A DNA stretch of 64,000 bases, from the NCBI GenBank assembly GCA_019916065.1, contig CM034233.1, forward strand, positions 51,274,447-51,338,446, in the 5' to 3' direction. Source of the stretch: Vitellaria paradoxa (lineage: Eukaryota; Streptophyta; Magnoliopsida; Ericales; Sapotaceae). Positions 8,674 through 19,960 of the stretch are shown here, one piece after another. A program made the position numbers and the translations under genes. The notes under the pieces are model-generated. The model worked only from the letters and a program-made list of their open reading frames with translations, was not told the origin of the DNA and made no database searches. Positions within the stretch are counted from its first letter, which is position 1. Each line of letters starts with the position of its first letter.

Positions 8674-11478
8674 TGGCATATAAAACTACTAGAATCGTGA
8701 CTATTATTTTAGTAAATGTAAATGAACTCATGGATTCTAAAAAATAATCCACTTTTTTGGATTCCAAAAAGGTAACTCACTTGTTTATAAATTCAATATG
8801 AAAAAACTCATTTCATAAAAGAACTAACTTGCTTATAATTTTAATGTAATCATAAAATTTACATATTTTGAATACATTAATAATTAAATTAAAAGATATT
8901 AATAAAAAAATAAATTAAATTAAAAATACAAATAAATATACTTAAATAATAACTAAGTTATTTCTCTCATAACAACAATTCTTAGTATTTTTAAAATTTA
9001 AAAATACAAAACATTCTCAAATGTTAATTACACTCGGGAATAGTTATTTTTCTAAATTCTAATTTTAAATTTAAATTGATCACAATGACTATATTTATTT
9101 TATTTTATAAAGTAAATATGATTAATAATATTTTGTATTTGAGTTATTTTTATAAAATCAACCAAAAATTATTATCAAATCTTATTTGACACTCTCTTTA
9201 TTCACATTCTACTTTTTATTTTTACAAATCTTTGAATAAAATTGAGATTTTTTTTCTAGAGTCTAATTTTAAATTTAAATTGATTAGATTGATCATATTT
9301 TTTTATAAAGCATAACGTATGATTAATATTAATATTTTTTAATTTAAATTATTTTTATGAAACAAACAAAATATTATTAGTAAATTATGTATGACCCTCT
9401 TTATATTCACCTTTCTATTTTTTTTTTATTTTTACAAATCTTTAAATCAAACACCATTTTTTCATTTTTTTTATACTTTTGGTTCTTATTCACAAAATCT
9501 ATACTTCATTTTGTCCAACAACATTAGATGACCACAATTTCACACTTTTTTTTTTAATAAAATACTATTGTTGTGAACATGTAACATTCATCAATGCAAA
9601 AGGTTCCATAAATGGAACCTGCTTATTAATTCATTATAGTTGTAAAATTTAATAAAACACTAATACGGGTCAGAAAATAATTTAAAAGTTATTCAATATT
9701 AAATAAATTTAAAAAAATATAACTTCTTTTACAATAAAAATTCTTATTATATCTTAAATTTAAAAATATAAAAAAATTGTACCGAAATTTTATTTAAGCT
9801 TCGAAATGATTCTTTTTTAGAAAATTTTGTAATTTTAAATTTAAATTGGTAATGTTGATAATTTTAATCAATTAATAATATTCAATATTTGAGTTTTTTT
9901 ATAATTATTTATGTATACATATATCAAAGTTGTGTGATGCTTTTTTTTCCCCTCATTAAACCAAATCATGTGTACACCCTTTCTATTATCATTCTACTTT
10001 TTATTTTTTTAATTCTGAATGAAATACTATTTTCTTTTATTTATGAGTATTTTTTTTCTTATTTTATTTCCTTTTGTCCCATATCAGTATATAACTACAA
10101 CTACATTTTTTTCTTTTTGTTTGTATAACCATTAGGGCTGTATTATATGATTGTAAGTAATGGGAAAGTTAGTTAATGAATTTCTAAAATAGACCACTTG
10201 TTTATTGATTTACTATTGTTGTAAAATTTATACATTTCAAATATATTTGAAATTAAATTTAAAAACAGAAAGAAAAATATTTAAATAATAATTAGGATAA
10301 AAATAATTTAAAAATGACTGAATAGCAACAAAAAATTAACTTCTCTCTTAATAATAACTTTTAGTATATTTTACATTTAAAATATAAAAAAATACCTACT
10401 ATTAATTAGGTTTGGAAGTGCCTAAATTAAAGCATGTTAGAGAGTAATTTTTTTTTTAAGTTTAATTTTAAAGTAAAGTTAGCCAGGTTGACCATTATTA
10501 ACTACCATTTGAGTTACTTTTATACAGTACAATAAAAATAATATTTTTAGCTTAAGTTATTTTTATAAAATCAATCAATATAAATTTTCAAAATGAGTCA
10601 AGATTTAAAAAATAAAAAATATATTAAAATTAATAAATAGTTTAAAATTAAAAAAAAAAGAGACCTGGTGAATTAAGTAAATTTGTGATTTAATTTATAT
10701 CTTAGAGTAATTTTTAATTTTTAAGATTGAGTCAAATTGAGATTTGACAAGACATAAACTTTTAGTATTCATATGGAAACTTGACTTTAATCAACTTTAT
10801 CGGTTCACTAACATTGACACAAATAAAAAATATAAATATAAAAAATAGCTCAATAATAATTTTATGAAATTATGGGACTTTATTAAAATATTTTGTAATA
10901 TATTTAAAATTATGTTTTGACCATAACAAATATTATACAATTTTGTGTATTGCATGGGTCAAAACTAATACTTTTACCAAAATGGTGTTTTTTTTTTCTT
11001 TGTTTAAAATTTTTATGATTGTGATCCGCGAGGGATAATTAAAAATATATTTGAGAAGAGAGAACTTAAACAAGTAAAAAGTGTGACAAAATTACGCTAA
11101 ATAGTGTCTCAAATTATAATTATAAAATAATAATGTTAAACACTAATGAATTATTTTTATAGGATTTGAAATCATCTCTGCATTAATTTTGATTCTTAAA
11201 AATTTATTACTCCTTTGTTGTCTATATTAAGGTGCAGCTTTCCATCACTTAAAGTTTTAAAATTTTCACGCCTTTACTATTGTGGATGAATTCCAATATG
11301 GATATTCATAACTCTTCTTCTATGTTAATTTTTTTTTTTTAAATAGATGTTTCCTTCTAAACATATTTAATGTTTGTGCCTAATGTGTGTATCTATATTA
11401 CAAATTCATATTTTTCACGAAAAATATTAAAATAAAAATTGCATTGTTAATTTAGAACTAATGCTTTGAAAAACTAAT
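8674..11478. repeat. AT-rich region with three diverged long-unit repeats
   Basis: No gene is seen. Similar blocks start at about 8,828, 9,618 and 10,198 (shared core CTTGYTTATWRATT followed by GTAAAATTT). Each is followed by a second shared core AATTTTAAATTTAAATTG (9,061, 9,263, 9,833; weaker at 10,464) and by a TTGAGTTATTTTTATAAAAT segment. Unit spacing is uneven (about 790 and 580 bp). This could be an old tandem array or the remains of one element family. Confidence 0.45.
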
Positions 11479-11800
11479 ATGCCATTTGGTTTGTATTTTT
11501 ATTTTTTTGTTTCTTATTTTTGTTTTTTAATTTTTTATTTTATGTGTTTTATCTCAAAATAAGAAAAATAAAAAACGCATTTGATCTAATTTTTTTTCTG
11601 TGTTTTAAGATTTTCTTTATTTTGAGTTGAAAAAACTCAAAAATAATTTTTTATCATTTTACATTTCATATGTAAACTTATTTTTTGTTTTTTAAAATAA
11701 ATTTTGAAAACACAGGTAACCAAATATATTGTGAGTTTGTTTTGTTTTTATTTTCAAAATTATAAAATGAAAAATGAACTCAAAATAGGTATACCAAGTG
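11479..11800. mobile_element. MITE-like element, copy 1 of a pair
   Basis: This is about 320 bp with similar inverted ends (TATGCCATTTGGTTTG on the left, ATACCAAGTGG on the right). It shares a long central string with 16,679-17,006, including CATTTCATRTGTAAACTTATTTTTTG. It has no coding capacity. It is probably a non-autonomous DNA transposon. Confidence 0.5.
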
Positions 11801-12738
11801 GAACTTTTTTTTCTATAATTTATAATTATTTTAGAGAGTTAAAAATAAAAAATCCAATTTTTTATTTGAATTTACATGATTGCAAATGGGTTAAAGATAT
11901 TTTTAGGTTCAAGTTTTCAACATTATGCATTTATAATGCAACTTTTTAAAGTAGATTTTTTATATAATCTTAAGTTATCAGCTCGTTAAAATGAAATAAT
12001 TTATCTAAAAATATATTTTTCTATAAATTTTCATTTTGATTATTAATGTTCATAATTATTTTCAAAATCTTAATAAATATTGAAGGAAATTTTCACAAGT
12101 AGTGTCAATGCGCATGAGGCAAAAATATCATACGCCAAGTGGTTAGGGGGCGTTTGGAGGCCAAAAAAACTCAAAAGTTGAGGTTGATTTGATGTAAAAA
12201 TGATAGGTGACAAATTTTAATTGGAGGGATTTGAAAATTTTTAAAGTTTTTTTTTTTTTTTAACTCAACTTGTGGCACATGATGACAAGTTAAGTTGGCT
12301 TAATTTTTAATTTAGTTTAATAATATGTCTTGATTTTATTTTTATCAAAAAATAAATTAAAAATAGAAAAATTAATGAAACTTTTTCTTATTTCAATAAA
12401 AATAAGGATTAAATAAATAAATATTTTAGAAAAAAAGTCAATTTTCTGTTTAGATCATAAAATGAACTTCAGGAAAAAAAAAAAAAAAGCAATTTCATTT
12501 TCTTTACATTTTTTCTCTCAGATAAATTTCACATTGAAACACAACTAAAATTTAGTAGCATGCAATTTTCAATAACAAAAAAAATTTAGGAGTACTGTTA
12601 AAACACTGTTCGAGTGGATGGGTTATATTAAATGTACTTACTAAATTAATTATTGAAGAAAAATAAAATAATAAAATAGAATTTATTATCAATTTATATT
12701 AATATCAATCCACATTATAACCACGATAAGAGATATAT
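11801..12738. other. AT-rich DNA with a degenerate MITE-like segment
   Basis: No gene is seen. At 12,146-12,260 a GGGGGCGTTTGGAGG end and the string TTGATGTAAAAATGATAGGTGACAAATTT resemble segments at about 39,800-39,840 and 40,555-40,600. This suggests a third, truncated member of that family. Confidence 0.35.
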
Positions 12739-15390
12739 TATCACGTCCCAAATCAAGAGCACGAATTAACATGCAATCATATCACATCACACTAATCTTA
12801 TAAACCTATATCCAATCAGAGTCATGTAACCCCATTGAAGTAAAAATAAAAAGAACCAAGGGAATATAAATACATATACAGCCTCGACCTTCAATTCTTA
12901 ACCTCACAATGATATTTTAAAAGAAAACAATTAGGCTTATCTCAGCCCATACAACCCAATCGAACAATGTAAAATAATGTTTAGAATAAAACTTAACCTT
13001 AAAGGGAATATGAATACATAATCATCAAAGATCGGTACATAAGCCACCAGAACATATAAGGTCTACAATCTTCGACTGAAGATCTCGACTTGCGAATTAA
13101 CAACAGAGCTTGCAAAAAAATCTAAAGGTGGATGAGCATTATCTACTTGTGCTTACCGACTACAGAACATAGCATATAATATATCTAGTGCTACTAAATG
13201 AGTATAGAATTATATCAAATAATTTATCTCAACAAAAACATTTTGTAACAATATTAGAGTCAATTTCCTTATCTCATTTCATTTAATCAATTAACAGTTA
13301 CTCAATATCTCATATTTATGCCAAGATACAAAAAATCAATATACATGAGTTAAGTACTTTGCTAAATGGATCTAAGCTATAAAAACCTAACCTGAGCATA
13401 CCATCAATTTCTACTTATATGACGTGGCGATGGAGTGAACTATACAAATCTGCATCTGCCACCTAGATTAAGTCTCAAGAATGAAATACACACTAATCAG
13501 CGTTTGCCTTATTCTATAGAGTACTAACCTACTATATCTGAATCATCACCTCCTAGGTAAGTTTCAAGAGTTTTAACCCTCGGGTATTTTTATATCCACT
13601 ATTTACAGTATCTCTACACCCAAAATCGATACTTAATCTATATATCAATAATATAATATACTTAATATAACATCATCTCAATCCATGTGTAATAGCAAGT
13701 GATAACTTTTACATTCCATTAATATCTTATTCTTCATATATATTACCACATGCTTAGCCCCAAGATTTTCGAGACTCAAGGCCAATCCTAAAAATGTGGT
13801 ACTTACTAAAAAAATTTTGCCAAAATAACATAATAAACAGTCGTAATATGAGTTGAGGAATAAAGATTTTATTAAGAGTCTCATTCAATAAGCTAACAAA
13901 TAGACTTATAGAAAGTTATTAGACATGATAAATTAATTATTTTTAGACCCTTAAAAAGTATTGGACAATTATGTTTAGGTTAAAAAAGACTCTTACCCCA
14001 TTCTAATTGTTGAAACTAGTAAGGGATCTTTTTAGGCCTGAGTCTCTTAGCCAAGGGCTGGCTCTGTATTACTAACAGGTGCTAATTCAGCAATCCAATC
14101 ACTCAATTATGTTACTTTTAAATTAACATGTATATTATTAATCAAGAAGAAATATTCAAACATATTTAAGTGTTGTCACACTTTCATGCGCACAGAAATA
14201 GTAGTCAGCCAGTCGTGGGAACTAGAACAAATAGGTACACTTAAGACAACCAACCCACACAACGTGTGCACTGAAAGGGGTATCGAGTGTGCACGAGACA
14301 TGATATCCCCTTTCGTGCGCACAAAAGCAAGAGTGGTGTGCATATGGGAGGAGTCCAACATAAGTTATGCACATGAAAATGAAGGTTAAGTGCGCACGAT
14401 GGGCAACCCAAATTTCTAGTTCAACCACTGTTTTAATTGTCCATTTTACAACTACCAACTTAGCCATTAACCATTCACCAAAGATAGTTTAAACAAGTTC
14501 TTTAAATTAGAATCATGCATCAATTTTAACAACTAAATAAGAATCTATAAGAAATATGTTTGATTTTTACTCTCTCGTTGTACATATATGTAAGTGTATA
14601 TATATATTGTGCTTCAACAATCAACCAAATCAATCCACCAAATGATATAATCATGAAATATAGACATACAGAATCTTACAACTAACTATAATGTGGGTAA
14701 GCAAGGTAATAAGAAGAATCCCCTATCTCAACCCAAGATGAAGAATGAGAAGAATGGTAGAGAAGATGATGACAGTAAAAGAGATGGTGATTTTGAGACA
14801 CGATCATCCCTCAAGCTTCTCTTCAAGGACACATCCCAACACCAAACACAGCTTCACGAACCCGCAACCACACCACAAGAAAGAACTCAACTCAAAATCA
14901 AAATAAAATTCACACAAATTCACACACTCACGTCACTTACTCTCTATATTTATTTGGTTCTTCTTTTGACGGATAACCTACACACGAGACATAACTTCGA
15001 ACAAGCAAAGTGAAATGGATGAAAGAATGATGATTGGTGATGGTAGTAAAATAGGTATGGTGTACCTATTGTGGCAAAACCCTCTCCAAGCATTTCATTT
15101 AACCTTTCAACAACACCTCGAAAAAATCAAAAAAAAAAAGGTGAATTGCTCAGAATTTAAAATAGGGGTGGGTTGTGCGCACATTAAAATACAGACACAA
15201 GTCATAAGTATAGAAGAAAAACAAGCATACATACCATTTTTATGACAAAGAGAATTTTTTTTTTGTAAAGTTTTTAATCAAAACTCAACCACCCTCCAAA
15301 CACAACTAACAACGTATAAAATGATCAATTAAGTTCTCAAAATGCATAATCATGTAGTAAATAAAATAAAATATCTGGATCATTGCATAC
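12739..15390. mobile_element. LTR-like retrotransposon block A (possible solo LTR)
   Basis: The block opens with TATCACGTCCCAAAT, close to the TGTCACG opening of many long plant Ty3/gypsy LTRs, and closes near TCATTGCATA. It shares architecture with 55,453-57,940: a similar opening, a middle segment rich in GTGCGCAC/GTGCACAC strings (14,185-14,400 here), an A/G-rich segment and a similar closing string. Its ORFs at 14,186-14,389 and 14,693-15,013 look accidental. No target duplication could be confirmed. A long solo LTR is my best reading; another repeat family is possible. Confidence 0.4.
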
Positions 15391-16678
15391 ATAATTTTAT
15401 TATCATCTATACTATGGGAGATTACCGATTTGTTGTTTTCCCCACTTCTAGAGTCATGTCAATATTTTTTGGTTAAGTTATAGCTTGTACCCTTAAATTT
15501 TTAATTAAATTTAATTTTAAGTCTTGATCTTTTAATTTAACAATTAAAAGTCTAAAATTTCAATTTATTACAATGTAAACTTTCATTTGACAAATCCGAA
15601 TATATAGTCACATAATCCATTTAACAAGAGATTTGTTAAGAAAAATTTATAGAGAATTCACATTATAAAAAATTAAAATTCTATACCCTTAATTGTTACA
15701 ATTATAAGGTCAGTTCATGAAACAAGATTTGCTCAAAAACTCAAGTTGTAAGTTATAATTTACTCAATTTCAACAAAAGTTATAATTTACTCATATTTTT
15801 ATTATACTAAAAGACCCCAAAACAATCTTATTTTACTAAATTATTCTTAGCTTATCTTTAAGATTTCTATAAATTAATATGTAAAGAAATTTTACAGATA
15901 AATTAACAATTTGTAAAGCTGATTCAAAAAAACTCTACGTGTACCAAATAAATTTCTTTTACCTATAATCGTTATTTCAGTGTTTGAATTTCGTGGTTTG
16001 ATCATGCAAAACTCTCTTCTTGGCTTTTCACTGAAACCAACATTTTATATATACTTTTTTTTTATGTACGTATATTTATATTTAAATATATATATATATA
16101 TTATTTTGATTAAAATTAATTACTCAATTGCTCAAGTGTACCCACCTTCTATATAGTCTTTTACTAACATTACAAAAGAAAAAAGAGAGAGAGAGAGAGA
16201 AGTCACATATATTTGCACAAAATAACCAAAGACCAACAAAGATGCTTCTTTAACTTCAAAATAAAAATGCCATCATCGCATAATTTTATAAATTTTTTCT
16301 GTAAGACTAGAGCTTCCTATTTTTATGATGATAACATTGGTTTTCCATTTATTAATAGTATAAGAAAAATATTATTTTATTAAAAATATATTAAAATGAA
16401 ATAATAAAAATAGTGGTGTAACTAAAGCGTATTTCAATGAATTTTTTTTTTTTTTTTTGGTAGTTCGTATTTCAGTGAATTGATCATTATTTTAAAATAA
16501 TAATCTACATATATTTTACACCATTTTGATTACTTTACTTTTTTTTTTTTTTGGGGTAAATTACACATGATATAAATGAGGCTTATCACTTGTTATTTAA
16601 AAAGAAATAAGTTAATAGCCAGACACACTCACTTGTAAAGAAATAAGTTAATTGTTTTGCTTGTATCTAAATTATTAA
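15391..16678. other. AT-rich intergenic DNA, no gene seen
   Basis: Only simple sequence is visible: a TA-rich run near 16,085-16,102, a GA run at 16,185-16,200, and poly-T runs near 16,441 and 16,540. Confidence 0.5.
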
Positions 16679-17006
16679 GATAGTATTTGATTTATTTTTC
16701 TATTTTTCTATTTTTGTTGTGTTTCATGTTTTAAAATTTCAAAATAAGAAAAACAGAAAATATTCTATTTTTTTTATCTTAAAATTTTCCTTATTTTGGA
16801 TTAAAAACACTCAAAACTATTTTTTACCATTTTTTATTTCATGTGTAAACTTATTTTTTGTTTTCTAAAACAAAATTTAAAAATACAAGTGACTAAATGC
16901 GATTTGAACTGTTTTCCTTATTTTCAAAAGTGCAAAATGAAAAAATGAACTCAAAACAAAAAATAAAAAAATAAAAACAAAAAATAGAAAAATAAACCAA
17001 ATGTCA
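16679..17006. mobile_element. MITE-like element, copy 2 of a pair
   Basis: The ends are imperfect inverted repeats. GATAGTATTTGATTTATTTTTC at the left corresponds to the reverse complement of AAATAAACCAAATGTCAC at the right. The central part matches 11,479-11,800. The minus-strand ORF inside is low-complexity and not a gene. Confidence 0.55.
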
Positions 17007-17329
17007 CATAAATTTCCAAACATTGTAAATTTTTTCATAACTGGCAAGTATTTTATAAGAAAATAATTTTTTTTAGAAAGAAAAGTAACTTTCAATTTTC
17101 ATAGGGAAGCTTTTCGTAATTGCTCCTGATGTAAGGTTTACGGTAAGAACGGTCACATTCACAATGGGATTGTCTCTAAGAATATAAAACTAAGAGGTAG
17201 GTCCAATGCGAATGATCTTATTCTTAGTTAATTAAATTTATTTATTATATGAGGCTCACAATGGGACAAAACTTGAAAGTTTTAATGTAATTAAGCGATG
17301 TGAAATAAATGCAGAATGGGACAGAGAAG

Positions 17330-17749
17330 TGATGTGATTTAGATAGGAGTTGCCTTTCCATAAGATGTTAAGCTCCACATTGCCAAGCGACCTCTCATGA
17401 GTTCTTCGGTCTTAAATGGCACATTATTATCTCTAATCAGTTTCCCCAATTGGCTGCGCATCATTTCAATAGCCTAAGTAGGCTCACACAATTCAAACAC
17501 AACCGTTCTAATTGATCTTACCCAAAACTTCTCTTCCTACAAATCTCCCAAGTGTGAAGTGTATCATGCCATCTCAGTGGCACTCTTGCCTCATAAACAC
17601 TTGCTTTAGAAAAGATAGAGGAATTATATTAATTCCTCAATACTACATCATCCCTACCAAGTAATGTAATTACACTTCTACCCAGCACAAATCGAACAAG
17701 GTACGGAATAAGCTCCCAATTCATACACACTGTTTGGAATGGTATACGA
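17330..17749. other. GC-richer unassigned segment split by a hAT element
   Basis: The segment has a more balanced composition than its surroundings and appears to continue at 18,363-18,480 on the other side of the hAT-type insertion. It may be a decayed retroelement read on the minus strand, but I could not match it to a family. Confidence 0.3.
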
Positions 17750-18354
17750 CAGTATTTTAAAAATCAAACTGGACCAGCTGGTTTAACCAGTTAAACCGTT
17801 GATCGAATCGTACCGGTCCAAGAAACGGCCCAGTTGACTGTTAAAACCCGTTTGAGCTTCAAACCAGTAAAAAACCTATGACTCAACAGTTGAACCGGTG
17901 AATCGTTGAACTAGTGCTGGTTTTTGCGAACCGGCCGGTTTATTATTTTGAATTGTAAAATAAGAAAATTAATATGTACTAGCTTAGAATTAAACCTAAG
18001 TCTATTTTGTTGTAAAATACTATTCTCTCACTAAACCACTAACACTTATTATTTTATGTTTTTGCTTGGTTTTACTTATGTAATATATTAGATTTAAGTG
18101 ATTTTATTTTTGGACACTTTTTTATTAACAATTTTTATTAGTAAAACAAAACAAAATAGAAGAACATGTGAAAAATATAAATTTTTAAAATTATTATATA
18201 ATTCTAACATATTTTGATATTTTATTTATTTAAATATATTTATGACGTCACGATTCAACTTCGGTTCGATTCCGGTTGAACCGACGATTGAACCATTAAT
18301 CCGTGATCTGATCCATTTTCTGATTCGATGAACGGTCCGATTTTTAAAACATTG
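17750..18354. mobile_element. Non-autonomous hAT-type element, 605 bp
   Basis: The inverted ends are CAGTATTTTAAAAATC on the left and GATTTTTAAAACATTG on the right. They are flanked by 8-bp direct repeats GTATACGA (17,742-17,749) and GTACACGA (18,355-18,362), one mismatch apart. An 8-bp duplication and CA(G/A)TG-like termini are hAT hallmarks. Both arms are rich in AACCGGTT/GGTTCGAT strings that can pair with one another. No transposase is present. Confidence 0.75.
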
Positions 18355-18479
18355 GTACACGATTCCCTTGACATGCCATAATCACAACATGGCCTCGCAT
18401 GACCCCACTGTCTTCATATTCAATTCATCATTCCAAACTAGGGCTGCCCAGATTCTCAAGGGAGATAGGTAGATAACCT

Positions 18480-19740
18480 ACAAGAATTCATCTATAACTA
18501 AGAAGCATGGATATAAATATGGGGTACATATATAGATATGGCAATTTAAAAAAAAAAAAAGAAAAAGAAAAAAGTGAAGATCCGGACACGATTGAGATGC
18601 GATAAAAAAATATATAAATTTTATATATTTTATTAATATAACATCCACAACAAAACTATTTTGATATATAATTCAATATACAAACCATACCAAAATATAA
18701 GTTATAAGGTCTTACAATTTTAAGAGTTTTGACTACTCAAATATAGATTTGCCTTATTAATACATTTGAAGAAAAAATAACAAAATAATAAGACATACTA
18801 TGTAGCATATCTGACACATATTTTAGAATGTCCAAAAGTTATCTATATCCAATACATATCGAATACAGATACAACATCTATGTTGAAGTGTCCATGCTTC
18901 CTAGGTCTATAACAACAAAGTTTTATTCATCTTGCACATAAAATCTCTTGATCAAATGCATGGCATGATATATTGCATGCCAAGTTCATACAATTGCTTG
19001 CCATACTTCAATTCTGCCGTTCAAGCATGCTCAAGCATATATCATACACATAACTAGAGATTTGAGCTGACATGTAACGACGAGAAACAAACCGAATTCT
19101 AGATGTCCTTGCATCCATGGAGGTAGAAGCTTAACACCTTCTCTCTTTGTAACTAAACCCCCGAGCTCAGGACCTTTGATTTCGAAAGGTTAGTTGGACT
19201 TATTAAATATAGACCTCACAAATATTTTTCTAAGACACATTTCTAAAGCAAAACTATTTTTTCCTAGGTTCCTAACCTGCCCCAATTGAAAAGATTAGGT
19301 GGCAATTTCGTAGTTTTAACAAGGACTAAAACTATTTCCAAAACATTACCTGCAGAAAACCAGAGAAATCAGAGAGAGAATTGGAGGAAAAAAAATTTAG
19401 TGTGACAGGTATAACATCCTAAAAAATTATTTTTGTCCTCGTAGTTGGACTGATAACAACAGAGAAATAATAGTCATTCTATACACCTGAAGAAATAATA
19501 ATAATAACAATAATGCTACATCCCACAACCATCAGTAATCATCGATGTCACTTATTTTACGATACTATGTTAGCTAGATTCATTCAAGTAGAGAGGACAG
19601 GAATCATGAGCTGTCATTGTGACTCATAGCCTTCTCCCAAATAAACAACAGATTTGAAAACATTATGTAATAATTGAACACACCAGCAGGATCACAAGCA
19701 AATAGGAGTCGTAACATAGATGAAGGGAAGGTCGATTATA
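18480..19740. other. Intergenic DNA, weak retroelement-like segment, BTB gene downstream flank
   Basis: No gene is seen. The part at about 19,075-19,330 is GC-richer and has the look of LTR-retrotransposon leader sequence, but I cannot place it. The 3' untranslated region of the BTB gene probably lies between about 19,740 and 19,960. Confidence 0.3.
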
Positions 19741-19960
19741 CCTACGACTGCCCGAGTGCACTCGAGAGCTCGACTTTTACAGGATCAGCACAACTGGAAT
19801 TACATTGCCATCTATGGCTCTCTTTAAGCTATTAACACTCTACATAGTTGATTTACATTATTAATTCCTTCCCATATGTTTCACAATCATTTAAGCCTAC
19901 AACAAATGCAACAATATTACACCAGGCAAAAGAAAATACACCAAAGCATAAACAAATCAA

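Noticed and set aside
14186..15245. ORFs in LTR-like block A (14,186-14,389, 14,222-14,467, 14,693-15,013, 15,015-15,245)
   Set aside because: They overlap on both strands, are built on GTGCGCAC or A-rich sequence, and show no domain. They are better explained as non-coding retroelement sequence.
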